A stretch of 64,000 bases of DNA from positions 51,354,501-51,418,500 of the forward strand of contig CM074865.1 of assembly GCA_037501455.1 (NCBI GenBank), given 5' to 3'. This DNA is from Lantana camara (Eukaryota; Streptophyta; Magnoliopsida; Lamiales; Verbenaceae). The translations under genes and the position numbers were made by a program. The notes under the pieces are model-generated. The model made no database searches, was not told the origin of the DNA, and worked only from the letters and a program-made list of their open reading frames with translations. The stretch's first letter is position 1. Each line of letters opens with the position of its first letter. Of this stretch, positions 47,228 through 59,160 are shown piece by piece.

Positions 47228-48210
47228 TGTGACACCCCAGTTTTCCGGCATGCCAGGTACGACGTCGCGAGAGAGTTTAATTTAGTAATTCTGTGATTTA
47301 TATGACATCACATGCCAACGTGTCAATGTGTAATTTTATTATGTGTGCATTAGAATTTATTAAATGTACTTGGATTCAGTTGTCCAATAATTGCTCATTA
47401 GGAACCTAAATATAATTAGGGTGTTTTGGGGCCTTCCTGGCTACCTTGAGCTCGGGAATTCGAATTTGAATTCTAACCTTACCATTGAGTTTGTTTCGGT
47501 GATTCGGATTCAATGAATTAACCTTTCCAATTTTCTAAAGCCATTTGATACCCCTACCGTTTTAAAATCCGATACGAGTGGACCGAATCCCTTTTGACCC
47601 CACCCGTTTAACTCAGCCCCAAAAAGGAGCCAAGTTCATCTCTCTCCCTCATTTTCACGTACAAACAAGGAAGAGGAAGAGGAAGAGAAGCAAACACCCC
47701 CTTTTGGTCATAAACCCTTTGAGCTCGGGTTCTCAAGATCCAACCGTCCGATCAACGACCTAAGGTAACCATTGTATTCCTCTCGTTACATGCTTTAATT
47801 CTACGTATATCTTACAACTTGAAACCTTGCCTAAGTGCCTCTTTGGAGAAGATGATGAATACTGACTTTTATAGGAAAAACTTGATCCATGCTTTCATTC
47901 TTGAACTACTTGATTTAAGATTGAGATATGATGTTTCCTTGTGTTCATTTGATGCTTCTTTAATGTAATTTTGGTTATTGGATGAGTATTGCATACCACT
48001 CCATTAATGGAGTTTGAAGAAGATGAAAATGGAAACTTGTTATATACTTGATTTCATGACTTGAACTTGAGATATGTGATTAAGCATGCATACATGAACT
48101 TATACCTTGAATTTGAAGTATTTTGGTTGAGGTTTGAGGTGGTTTTGTTGAATTTTGGTTTCTCCCGTGTTTAGCCCTGTTTTTCATGCATTTCTTCAGC
48201 CCATAACATG

Positions 48211-48300
48211 TACCCGGGCGGGTGGATTTTTGCCCACAAAACTACCCGGGCGGGTAATTTAGTGCAGAAGGTTTCTGCACCTGCTCTCCCCGGCCGGGTA
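48211..48300. repeat. Palindrome cluster TACCCGGGCGGGTA type (L)
   Basis: Three copies: TACCCGGGCGGGT (48211-48223), CTACCCGGGCGGGTA (48242-48256) and TCCCCGGCCGGGTA (48287-48300). The 3' LTR has counterparts at 63463-63477, 63507-63520 and 63540-63552. Confidence 0.88.
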
Positions 48301-48921
48301 GTCCCCCATATGACCTCCGATTGACCTGATTTTTCAACCGTCGGAAACCTCTTGAAGTCTAGAACAACCTCCAATTGGAATCACATCATTATCTTTTCCC
48401 ATTTGTGACATATTATCAATTAGTTTTTTTGTCGCCACGTTTCCGACAATCGAATTTCGCCCAACTTCGGGTCTACGACATGTTCACCACGCTTTGAATG
48501 ACAAGTCGAGCCACATACCATTTTAAAGTCTATGTGTCTAGTTTCCTTTCCAGGAAACAAAACTTAATTCCAACTTCTAGAACTCAAGATATGTTCAATT
48601 CTTTACAGCCTACGCATTTCCGAAATTGCCAAACTTTGCCAAAAACTGTTTTATCGGCCTTCCTTTCACCTCCTCGACCTCTTATTTGACTTACATGAAA
48701 TGTTTACATGCCTAATTGAATGATTAAATCATTTATGTGTCTAAATGACATTAATTGTGCTCATGAACACGATCACACCATTTCGTGACTTATTTATGAA
48801 TTAATGCATATTGAATCATGCCATGACATGATGCACCACTTCATGAACATTGCCGTGCGTCCTACTTGGTTCGATTTTGAGTCATGTCTCACGAGTACAC
48901 CATGTTTCCTTTCTTGTTCAG

Positions 48922-48986
48922 CGTTCTCCTTGGTGGAGACTTTCAAGCTTTGTGGTCCTTCTCCTACTTCTTTCTCGCACTTGGAG
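48922..48986 (+). other. Candidate LTR mini-exon (L)
   Basis: TTTCCTTTCTTGTTCAG precedes 65 nt ending at TTGGAG|GTGAGG. It contains a TCTCC/GGAGA pair. Confidence 0.6.
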
Positions 48987-49319
48987 GTGAGGGTTTTCTT
49001 TCATATTCGACCTACGACTTTGCATGCCTTATACATAGCCAAACAGTTTTCTATACTAAACCTTGCCATATCTTATATACCAGCTATGTATCAGAAATCA
49101 TTTATATATTATGTAGTGTTAATCCTAAGACTGTTTTACGAGATCCCGCTTGTGCCCCCAGGGGCTTGTGTCTTGAGTGAACCAGGGAGGTATCGGGCCG
49201 ACGGTGAGCTCTTGCGCAAGTCCCACCCTGTTGGACTATCCTGATATCCACCAGGAGGTTTGGTGGAAGAAGGAGCTCCAGATATGGGGAGTCATGAACC
49301 TACAGATCATTCTTACCTG

Positions 49320-49347
49320 GATGGCGAGGGTTAGCTACCCGGACCAT
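49320..49347 (+). repeat. LTR hairpin in L
   Basis: GATGG-CGA-GGGT and ACCC-GGA-CCATC around TAGCT, a symmetric internal loop. Confidence 0.6.
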
Positions 49348-49773
49348 CACTGAAGAAGGAGATTACTTGTACTAGTGTTTCCGTTTGTAATAATTATAAC
49401 TCCTGTTTCCTGCTTGTTTTCTGATTACCTGCTTTTACCTGTCTTTTAATAAGTGAAAAGAGGAGTCCAGGATGGATTGAATACCCGTTCTCGCCGGGTC
49501 CCCTACAATATTAAGCATAGATATCCGTAACCTCTGGCATGCCCCCAGTCCCTGTACAAAACCGGAGCTCATGGATCGTTAAGGTCAAATGGGCATCAAC
49601 AGAGGGCGTATGGATATCGACACATGCATTGTATATCCTGTTTGCCTGACCTGCATGGTTGAACATAATTCCACCCGCACGTATTAATTACTTCTGATTC
49701 CTGTCTCCTGCTTTTATAACTAATACCGTATAGTGGGGTTATGCCTGCCTGATTGCTTGTCTATATATATATA

Positions 49774-51706
49774 TGTTGGAAAACACGAATCAGAAAGCAG
49801 CGGAATTTAAAAAAATTTCCCAACAAAAGGACCTTGGACTCGCAATCGTGTAACCAAATTCGTAGAGATAGAAAACTTACTTTTCTTTTGTTCTTTCTTG
49901 AAGCGTTTCAAGCCACCCAAGAACGCTCTTCTCGCGGCTTGATCCCCTCTCCTTGGTAAAGCTCGAATTCTAACTTGAAGTCTCTAGAGAAAGTCCACCA
50001 ACTTGATCACAATCTAACTAGTAAGGATGCTAGTTCTTTAGTTAGTGTTTAGGCTTAACCTAGGGTTTTATTTAATCTTGGAGAAAGGAAGGTGTTCAAC
50101 ACATGAACCAAAAGAATTGCCAATTAGCTCTAAAGGGGAGCATGAGCTCCCCTATATATAGAAAAAGGGAGAGGGGCGCCGATCCTAATCCTTGTTGGGC
50201 AAGGATTTGGTTCCTCTCTCTCCTATTACTTGATCATCAAGTATTTTCCAACTTTGACTTTGAATTCTAATTCAAGTCAACTTTTAAGAGAGCTAAAAAT
50301 ATCCAAACTATTTTTTGATAATTTTATACTTTATTTATTTAAAATAAATAACTTATTTTATCTAATTAATTAATTCATAATTAATTAACTAGATTATTTT
50401 CTCCAAAATAAGACTTTCTTTTTAATTCAAAAATTAAACCAAAGTCTATTAAATAATTAACACAATTAATTATTTAATACATATATATATAATATATATA
50501 TATTCACACGTGTGTGACACGTGTCACTCACGTGAGCCACACGTGTGATTTCACACGTGTGGAACCCTCTTGGCCCGATTAACTCGTTTAATCATTTTAA
50601 AGCCTCAACTCATGTAACCAAGTTGTTGTGTGTGACCCTCTAGGTTCTCAATTCAATTAGCAGTGACCCTAATTAATTAATTTACTAATTAATTAATCAG
50701 TCCACAGATTAAACGACCATAGTCTAGCAACAGGTGTTTAACCCCTAGCTGAATTGGAATGTTCGGATTCGACTGAACCTTTAAGTCATTGATTCATGTG
50801 AGATACAATCCTCCTACTTACTATCTCTCAACCAAGATCTAGGGTAAGAGAATAATCAGAACCCTAATAATCGGGTCTTAAAGCTAGGTGCATTTCATAT
50901 CCATTTGATCTCAATCCAAGAAACCCTTTTCTTGATGTCTTGATCTACTGCCTTGGCCAAGGACTCCATATGGCATATGAATGACTTACACAATAAGAGA
51001 TCACCTTGCAAATGCAAGTGTAGGTCCTATCTTGATTCTCATTCACTTTCATGAATCACTAGTGCAGCCCCAGCATAAGCCTTGAATCAGTTGTCTAAGG
51101 CGACACCCTTTAAAGCTTATACCTAAGACTACAGAGTTAACTCATAAAGTGACAAGGAACCTCAAGTCTAAGGATCAATTAATCACATCAATGACTCGTG
51201 AGATATTTCCTAATCTGGAAGTTTCCATTTCCTGAAATAGAAACTTCCTTTCCCATTTAGGAATGTTCTCACACGGGGCACCTCAGTGAACTTACTTATT
51301 AAAGTAAGCACCCTCATGTATCACGCACGTATCAACTATATACTTTGCACCTCCTTGAAACAAGGTGGTCCTTCTTAAGGGCGTGATCCCACAAGCAAGC
51401 CTTAGAGGAGTCAGGTTGACACTCCCACTGTCTGTAGGACTCATCGGGTTTGAGTATTTTACTAATCATGACTTATGTGATATAGGGCTCGTTTCATGAA
51501 CCATTTCACCTAAATGGTAGAGTCCTAAAGTCATCAGGATTAGGGGAGTTCTCATACATGCACAGCTAAAGTAAACGCATACCAAACAAGAGCATATAAA
51601 GAAGTGTTGCCTCAATTCGTTATTTCATTCAAAGATTGTCTGTGATTACAATAAGGAAAAGCACAAAGTGGATATACGATCGGCTTTTAGGCCACTATTC
51701 CTAACA
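49774..51706 (-). repeat. Copia B 3' LTR (left)
   Basis: 1933 bp, TGTTGGAAAACACG to CCTAACA on the + strand; aligns with A's LTRs throughout. Confidence 0.93.
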
Positions 51707-51707
51707 A

Positions 51708-51722
51708 TCTCCCACTTGCCCG
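51708..51722 (-). other. Polypurine tract (B)
   Basis: Reverse of CGGGCAAGTGGGAGA. Confidence 0.8.
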
Positions 51723-51749
51723 TCAAAGCCATTCTAAAGCTACTCTAAG

Positions 51750-53280
51750 TCACATCTTCTGAAGATGACCTTGGAAAGCTTCTCGACTAAGGGGTTTAGT
51801 AAGTGGATCTGCCACGTTATCTGCTGATGTGACCCTCTCGATTTGCACATCTCCTCTTTTGATAATATCACGGATTAGGTGATACTTCCTCATAATGTGC
51901 TTGGTCCGTTGGTGAGATCTTGGTTCTCTTGCTTGAGCAACCGCCCCAGTGTTGTCACAAAACACAATAATGGGGTCTTTCATGCTAGGAACAACATTCA
52001 ACTCTTGAATGAAGTTTCTAATCCAAACACCTTCCTTAGCTGCATCATTTGCAGCTAAGTATTCGGCCTCAGTGGTCGAATCTGCAGTGGTTGTTTGCTT
52101 GGAACTCTTCCAACTCACTGCTCCGCCGTTTAGGCAGAAAATGTATCCTGACATTGACTTAAAATCATCTAAGTCTGATGCAAAGCTTGCATTGCAGTAT
52201 CCTTCGACAGTCAGATCTTTCTGACCTCCGTAAACTAAGAATAAATCTTTAGTACTTTTCAAGTACTTAAGAATATTCTTCACGGCAGCCTAGTGACCAT
52301 CTCCAGGGTCAGATTGGAAACGACTTGTCACACTAAGTGCATAAGCCACATCCGGTCGAGTACATAACATTGCATACATTATGCTACCTATTGCTGACGC
52401 ATAAGGTGTATGAGTCATTCTCTCCTTCTCAAGGTTAGTCTTAGGACACATCTTCTTTGAAAGACATGTTCCTACACTCACAGGAAGGTTCTTAACCTTT
52501 GCTGACTCCATATTGAATCTCTTCAATACTTTGTCAATGTACATCGACTGTGACAGTCCTATTAACCTTCTAGATCTATCTCTATAGATTTTAATTCCAA
52601 GGATATAGGACGCATCACCAAGATCTTTCATCTCGAATTGGTTCGATAACCATAACTTAGTTACTTTCATGTCATCCTTCGAATTCCCAATAAGAAGGAT
52701 GTCATCAACATAAAGTACTAGGAATTGCACTGTGGTCTCCAATTCCTTTCTATACACACATGATTCATTCGAAATTTGGATGAAGCCAAACGCTTTGACT
52801 GATTCATCAAATCGAATGTTCTAATTCCTAGAAGCCTGTTTCAATCCATAGATTGATCTTTGGAGTTTGCAAACCTTTTGCTCACTCCCACTGAATGTGA
52901 AACCTATGGGTTGCTCCATATAAATGTCTTTGTCAATGTCACCATTGAGAAAGGCAGTTTTCACATCCATTTGCCATATCTCATAGTCATAATATGCAGC
53001 AATGGCAAGCATGATTCGAATGGACTTTTGCATTGCAACTGGTGAAAAGGTTTCGTCAAAGTCCACGTCTGGTCTTTGAGTGAATCCTTTTGCAACCAGT
53101 CTTGCTTTGTAGGCTGCAATGCTTCCATCAACTCCAAGCGTTCTCTTAAAGATCCATTTGCAACCTATGGGTTTGACCCCATCAGGCAAATCTACCAAGG
53201 TCCAAACTTTGTTGGAGTTCATGGAATCCATTTCGGATTTCATGGCTTCTATCCACTGTTCAGAGTCAGAATCTGAAAGT
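51750..53280 (-). pseudogene. Copia B RT and RNase H, broken
   Basis: RT from EMDSMNSNKVWTLVDLP through GCKWIFKRT, FSPVA and DVKTAFLNGD to QASRN, where TGG to TAG stops it near 52819. It resumes with YVDDILL (near 52718) and runs to a second TGG to TAG stop near 52288. RNase H (52283-51750) has GYCNASF, KQTTTADSTTEAEYLAAND and FCDNTG blocks and the EAFQGHL end. Both stops are G to A transitions relative to A. Confidence 0.9.
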
Positions 53281-54800
53281 GCCTACTCATATGTTGAAGG
53301 ATCATTATCCTTTTGAGAGATTTCATGGAAGAATCCATACCATCTTTCCGCCTGTCTAGGAGTGCGTTCAGAACACCTCAGAGGAGGATTTACGTGTGTA
53401 TCGAAATTCGTAATTGGTTTTAGTTGATCAGAAGGGGACGTTTCTTCAGTGAGTGGTATGGGGTTACTTTGTACTTCTTCCAAGTCTATGATCTTGCCTT
53501 TCTTTTCTTTAAGGAACGGTTCCTCAAGAAAAGTGGCATTTCTGGAAACAAACACCTTTTGCTCAGATTGATCATAGAAGTAATATCCTCTGGATTCCTT
53601 AGGATAACCTACAAAGTAGCATAAGTTAGAACGAGATTATAACTTATCTCCCACTGTCCTCTTCACGTAAGCAGGACAACCCCAAATTCTTAAGTAAGAA
53701 TAACTAGGGATTTTACCATGCCACATTACATAGGGCGTATTGGGGACTGACTTAGAGGGAACTAGATTCAGAATCTTTGCTGCACTTTCTAGGGCATAAC
53801 CCCAGAAAGAAGGTGGTAAGTCAGTGAAACTCATCATGGAACGAACCATATCAAGTAGGGTTCGATTCCTTCTCACAGAAACTCCATTAAGCTGAGGAGT
53901 TCCCGGAGGAGTCCACTGAGAGATAATCCCATTATCTTTGAGATGATTAAGGAATTCTTCACTAAGATACTCGCCTCCTCGATCAGATCGAAGTGCTTTG
54001 ATCTTGTGACCAGTTTGGTTCTCAACCTCCTTTTGAAATTCTAAGAATTTCTCAAAAGCTTCAGATTTGTACTTCATTAAGTATACATAACCATACCGAC
54101 TAAAGTCATCAGTAAAGGTTATGAAATACTGATGATTGTTTCTAGTGCTTACACTAAGCGGTCCACAAACATCAGTATGGATCAAATCCAAAACCTTAGT
54201 GGCACGTTCCACAGTTCCTTTAAAAGGGACTTTGGACATTTTTCCTTTGAGACAGGATTCGCAAGAAGTTAACTCCTTAAGATCATTTCCAGAGAATGAT
54301 CCTAAAGTGTTTATCTTGCTAATTCTGTTCTTGGAAATGTGTCCTAATCTAGCGTGCCATAAGGGAGCTGAAACTTTGTCATCTCTCTTACGCTTTGTTT
54401 CTCGTTGTATATTCATAATATTGATATTTTGAGTTAGGTAAAGTCCATTACTTAGAGTACCGATGTGAACGGAAGAGTTGTTCCGTTTGATAAAATATTT
54501 ACCATTCTTAATATAAGTTTCATAACCTTCACAATCTAATATTGGAACTGAAATTATATTACGAATAATGCTCGGTACATAAAGGACTTTATTTAAGGCT
54601 AACTCAAAACTACCTGAAAATTAATCTAATTGTGCCTAAAGCTCGAGCTTCAACGTTTGAGCCATCGCCGATCTTCAAGACACATTCTCCTTCTTTGAGT
54701 TGTTGGACTTCACTTAGCATCTGTACATCATTACAGATATGAGTTCCACAACCGGTATCAAGTACCCAAGAACTAGAATTAATAGAAATATTTATTTTAA
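53281..54800 (-). pseudogene. Copia B protease and integrase, catalytic Glu lost
   Basis: Protease motif DTGCG near 54755 (reverse). Integrase open frame 54416-53637: zinc finger HARLGH...CESC, core TDVCGP, TDDFSRYG, SDRGGEY, then QLNGVSVRRN. The residue 36 positions after the Asp of SDRGG, the place of the catalytic Glu, is Val (GTG; A keeps GAG), so strand transfer should fail. A frame change around 54590-54620 and a stop near 53637 add to the decay. Confidence 0.88.
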
Positions 54801-54818
54801 CGAGAAAGATACCTTTCT

Positions 54819-55643
54819 TTAGAGTAGCCTTGTACTCTGGGCAGTTTCTCCTCCAATGTCCCGCTTTGCCACAATGGAACCAAACATCCTCTTTCTGATC
54901 ACGCTTCTTCTTTTGGGCCTTTCCCTTCGAAATGCCACCAGTGGGCCTAAGGGTTTCTTCTTCTTCTTTTGGGCTTTCTTGCCCTTACCTTTAGAAGGCC
55001 CAGAAGAGGAAGATGGAGCATTCACCATCAAAACCTTATTGTCCTTCTTGATCGTGCTTTCAGCAGTCACAAGCTGACTAATCAGCTCAGCTACAGTAGC
55101 ACCAGCATGATTCATGTTGAAGTTAAGGACAAATGGGTTGAATGATGGTGGGAGCGAAGCTAGCAACAAATCTACTGGAAGCTCATCTTTCAGTGGCATG
55201 TCCATGGAAGCAAGTTTCTCAATAAGGGCAAGAAACTTGAGTCCATATTCATGGACACTTGAACCTTCCCTCATTCTCAAGTGGAACAATTCCTTTGAAG
55301 TGTTATACCTTGTAACACGTTCATGAGGGCGGTAAAGTTGCTCTAAGTGGTCGTAAATCTCCCAAGCAAATTCCATGGCCTCATGTTGTCTTTGCAAGTC
55401 CGGAGACATGTTAGCCAACATAAGACAACAGCCTTGGAGATTATCATCCTTCCACTTCTGAATCGCATCCCGCTCGGCCCGAGTGGGAGCCTCCCCTTCG
55501 GGACTGGGCTCCCCTTCGAAGAGAACATAAGTTCTCTTCTCAGAATCTAAAATGATTTTCAGATTCCTTAGCCAATCAGAATAGTTGGGACCAGTCAACT
55601 TGTTTGACTCGAGGATTGATACAAGAGGGTTTTTGGTTGCCAT
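54819..55643 (-). pseudogene. Copia B gag, near complete
   Basis: MATKNPLVSILESNKLTGPNY start, then a copia gag domain (DWLRNLKIILDSEKRTYVLFEG, SLPPSFNPFV, LISQLVTAESTI) and a Lys-rich stretch. Near 54945 a C run is one base shorter than in A, so the CCHC knuckle that follows is out of frame; in its true frame the first Cys has become Trp (V-W-F-H-C). Gag would therefore lack a working knuckle. Confidence 0.9.
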
Positions 55644-57440
55644 TTCAAAACACGTAGAGAATCACAGAATCTACGACCTAAATGGTAAAACAGAGAACTG
55701 GTGAGCATGCTGAATTATAACGATATACAAAAGATAAGGTCTTTAATCTAACGCAGCTCCCACTGTTTTTCAAAGATCTATAATTCCCAAAGATCTAAGA
55801 GGAACACGTTTCCCAATGGGTACTAAGATCCTAGGCATTTTACCTCGAACCCATGACTCGCGGACATTCTAAGTAAGAACCCTAGGTAGGTACAACTTAC
55901 CAATTCTAACACCTTTAGAATTCTTAGTAATTATTTTTGCATCACCTATCTTTCAATATGGACCCACGACTCGTGCGACATCCATATTTACTTAGGCGTT
56001 AAGCTAGACCCATCAATCATAAGATCATGACCAAAACTTAGCTCGAACGACCCACGACTCGCGGACATCGCCCTTGCTAAAATTGACCACGAAATATTAA
56101 CCATTTAAAATGATCAATTAGGTAACTAAGAACTAATAAGCTCCACTAGCTATCCCACGACTCGCGGACAATAACTAGTTTCACTTACTAAACTTAACAC
56201 CTATTGATGGAATGCTAGGAATTTTAATTCAAAATTTGCATCTCGAATTAAATACCAATTTGTTCGAAATTAGCTTAATATTTAATGGGAATTTTCGAAT
56301 CAACCGGAGAGTTATCCGGTTCGACCTCACCAACATATATGTTATCCAATTTTATTAGTCTTGATTAATGCAAGTACACTTAAATGCATTTCAAACAAGC
56401 ACATAAACAGATAACATGTCCTAGCATGATACTAACATGTAACGATCATGGGTTCTACCTATCTTATGCGTGATATGTGGGAGCCACTCCACAATCACAA
56501 GTTCTAACATACATGCCACATAAACAGTTTAAATCACATAAGGGAAAGCGGTAACAAAATACGAGCCCTATCTCTATTACATTTAACAATTGAGATTCCT
56601 CTCCCTAACATTTTGAGGGGTATTCACTTATGGCCTCCTTGTTACTTGAATGTGGTCCATCTTACTCCATGGGTGCATTGTCACCAAAATGAAAATAAAA
56701 CCTCACCACCTATCTCCACTCTCAAATTACAATAAAAAGAAAAAGACATAAAGTAATAAGGCTCAATCTTCATATTAGCATACCCCGGCCTCAAAAACAG
56801 TAATATGGAAAGCCGCATAATAAACCACATAGCAGTACGCACATAAGTGAGGCTCCAACCTCAATTGAAAAACGCAACTATAAGGCTCCAACCCCAATTT
56901 AAACCATCCATGTGCATAAATTAAAACCATACATAGATCTAAACCCATGATCACCTAACATGCTTTTGCAAGAATTTAAATTTAACCAATAAATTAAAAT
57001 TCTCGTTTTAAGCTCTAATAGCTTAAAACAAGACTTAGATGCAATTCTTGTTCAAGAGCCCTTTTTTATAAAACCCGAAAAAACAATGAACTAATAAAAT
57101 TCCAATTAATTTCTGAAAATTAATAATTTTATTCATTCAATATTTTCAGAAAATAAAGATTTTAATTTTTCCAAAGTTTAAATCGCTTAAATTTCTAAAA
57201 TCCCAATTTAAACAATTATTTCAAAAATAATTCAAATTTAATAAATAAAATTTTTCAGAAAAATTAAATCGGGATTGGATTGGACTAAACACGAAAATTA
57301 AGATCGCGAAACGAAGGGCTCGGATTCGCCCGCGAGCCAGCCCAGGCCGAGAGCACGCATCGCGAGCGCACAGCGTCGCGCATGCTGCTGGCACGCACGC
57401 GCAGCGCGCACGCCTTCTCGAGCGCAAGGCTCCCGCGCGG
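55644..57440 (-). other. Copia B leader
   Basis: Leader of about 1.8 kb, homologous to 11.6-13.1 kb of A over much of its length. Holds four constant-loop hairpins (55843-56179) and a CpG-rich end (57300-57440) which is fused directly to the truncated 5' LTR. The primer binding site is absent. Confidence 0.8.
55843..56179 (-). repeat. Four hairpins with one loop sequence and different stems
   Basis: The loop CCCACGACTCGCGGACA (+ strand; 17-18 nt, small changes) sits at 56154-56170, 56051-56067, 55963-55980 and 55850-55866. Directly abutting arms are ACTAGCTAT/ATAACTAGT, GAACGA/TCGCCC, AATATGGA/TCCATATT and CCTCGAA/TTCTAAG, pairing with some G-U and one mismatch. The 3' half of such a unit, cut, remains in A near 13119. 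Confidence 0.85.
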
Positions 57441-58521
57441 TTGTGTGTGACCCTCTAGGTTCTCAATCCAATTAGCAGTGACCCTAATTAATTAATTCAC
57501 TAATTAATTAATCAGTCCACAGATTAAACGACCATAGTCTAGCAACAGGTGTTTAACCCCTAGCTAAATTGGAATGTTCGGATTCGACAGAACCTTTAAG
57601 TCATTGATTCATGTGAGATACAATCCTCCTACTTACTATCTCTCAACCAAGATCTAGGGTCAGTGAATAATCAGAACCCTAATAATCCGGTCTTAAAGCT
57701 AAGTGCATTTCATATCCATTTGATCTCAATCCAAGAAACCCTTTTCTTGATGTCTTTATCTACTGCCTTGGCCAAGGACTCCATATGGCATATGAATGAC
57801 TTACACAATAAGAGATCACCTTGCAAATGCAAGTGTAGGTCCTATCTTGATTCTCATTCACTTTCATGAATCACTAGTGCAGGCCCAGCATAAGCCTTGA
57901 ATCAGTTGTCTAAGGCGACACCCTTTAAAGCTTATTCCTAAGACTACAGAGTTAACTCATAAAGTGACAAGGAACCTCAAGTCTAAGGATCAATTAATCA
58001 CATTAATGACTCGTGAGATATTTCCTAATCTGGAAGTTTCCATTTCCTGGAATAGAAACTTCCTTTCTCATTTAGGAATGTTCTCACACGGGGCACCTCA
58101 ATGAACTTACTTATTAAAGTAAGCACCCTCATGTATCACGCACGTATCAACTATATACTTTGCACCTCCATGAAACAAGGTGGTCCTTCTTAAGGGCGCG
58201 ATCCCACAAGCAAGCCTTAGAGGAGTCAGGTTGACACTCCCACTGTCTGTAGGACTCATCGGCTTAGAGTATTTTACTAATCATGACTTATGTGATATAG
58301 GGCTCGTTTCATGAACCATTTCACCTAAATGGTAGAGTCCTAAAGTCATCAGGATTAGGGGAGTTCTCATACATGCACAACTAAAGTAAACGCATACCAA
58401 ACAAGAGCATATAAAGAAGTGTTGCCTCAATTCGTTATTTCATTCAAAGATTGTCTGTGATTACAATAAGGAAAAGCACAAAGCGGATATACAATCGGCT
58501 TTTAGGGCACTATTCCTAACA
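57441..58521 (-). repeat. Copia B 5' LTR, truncated
   Basis: Corresponds to 50625-51706 of the left LTR. About 850 bp of LTR, the primer site and the first part of the leader are deleted; the junction is at about 57440. Confidence 0.88.
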
Positions 58522-59082
58522 ATATATGTGTGTGATTACCCCTTTCACTCAGTCAGTTGGCTGACCCCTCCCTCTCGTTGTTTTTAGTGTCTGTCTTGCA
58601 GGCTCTGTAGTCGTTAGACAGGAGTTTTTTAAAGTCTTTGATCAAGTCTTGGTCCTGTTTGCACTGCATCGTACCGTACCTTTATTTCCTGCTTGTAACT
58701 GGGCTATGTAAGCCACTATGTATTGTCATTACTTTATTGAACTCGGGACAGGTTTCTAGGGCCCTAATTGAACCCGTTTATATGTTATTACATTGTATTG
58801 ATTCGGGACAGGTTAGGACAGGATCTTGAACTAGTTGAACCCGTAGTTACATTCTTGTATGAATTGAAATTTTATATTGGATAGTGATTGCATTATTACA
58901 TTGCTTCCGCATTCTTTGTTTTGTTGAACTGATTGGTACAGGGTCTAGTCCCGCCTAACAGGTCAAATTTTTTTATTCTGTCTCCGTTCACCGTGAGCTT
59001 GGTTCATGTATGGACTTCCATTTCATGTGTGGACCGGGGTCTCGGTGCCGGGGATGTGGGGCCCTCCATTCGGGGTGTCACA
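58522..59082 (+). mobile_element. Element L 5' LTR, piece 2
   Basis: Continues L after B. Contains acceptor TTTTTAGTGTCTGTCTTGCAG (ends 58601), a CCCGCCTAAC block, and the terminal stem (CACCG-TGA / TCT-CGGTG, 58987-59054) before the end GGGGTGTCACA. Confidence 0.85.
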
Positions 59083-59090
59083 TCCTAAAG

Positions 59091-59102
59091 TGGTATCAGA
59101 GC
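59091..59102 (+). other. Primer binding site, tRNA-iMet (L)
   Basis: TGGTATCAGAGC, a perfect 12-base match, eight bases after the LTR. Confidence 0.92.
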
Positions 59103-59150
59103 CGCAGGTTGTAAAATCGGAGTTCTAGTGTCGTGTCGTGTCGAGTGTAG

Positions 59151-59160
59151 GTCGTACGAC
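59151..59160 (+). other. 10-bp palindrome in L leader
   Basis: GTCGTACGAC, about 50 bp after the primer site; G1 has GTCGTACGGC at 23460-23469 in the same conserved block. Confidence 0.55.

Larger units (their letters stand above)
47228..49773 (+). mobile_element. Element L 5' LTR, piece 1
   Basis: Starts TGTGACACCCCAG, inserted in E's gag. Contains donor AAG|GTAACC (47765), three palindromes (48211-48300), mini-exon candidate (48922-48986) and a hairpin (49320-49347). Interrupted by copia B with a perfect ATATA duplication; resumes at 58522. Net LTR length is about 3.1 kb. Confidence 0.85.
49774..58521 (-). mobile_element. Ty1/copia element B, same family as A
   Basis: Inserted in L's 5' LTR with duplication ATATA (49769-49773, 58522-58526). 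Left (3') LTR 49774-51706 is complete; right (5') LTR 57441-58521 is missing its inner part. The overlapping LTR parts differ at about 24 of 1082 sites by my count (about 2.2%). Gag is almost whole; pol is interrupted by stops and shifts. Confidence 0.93.
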
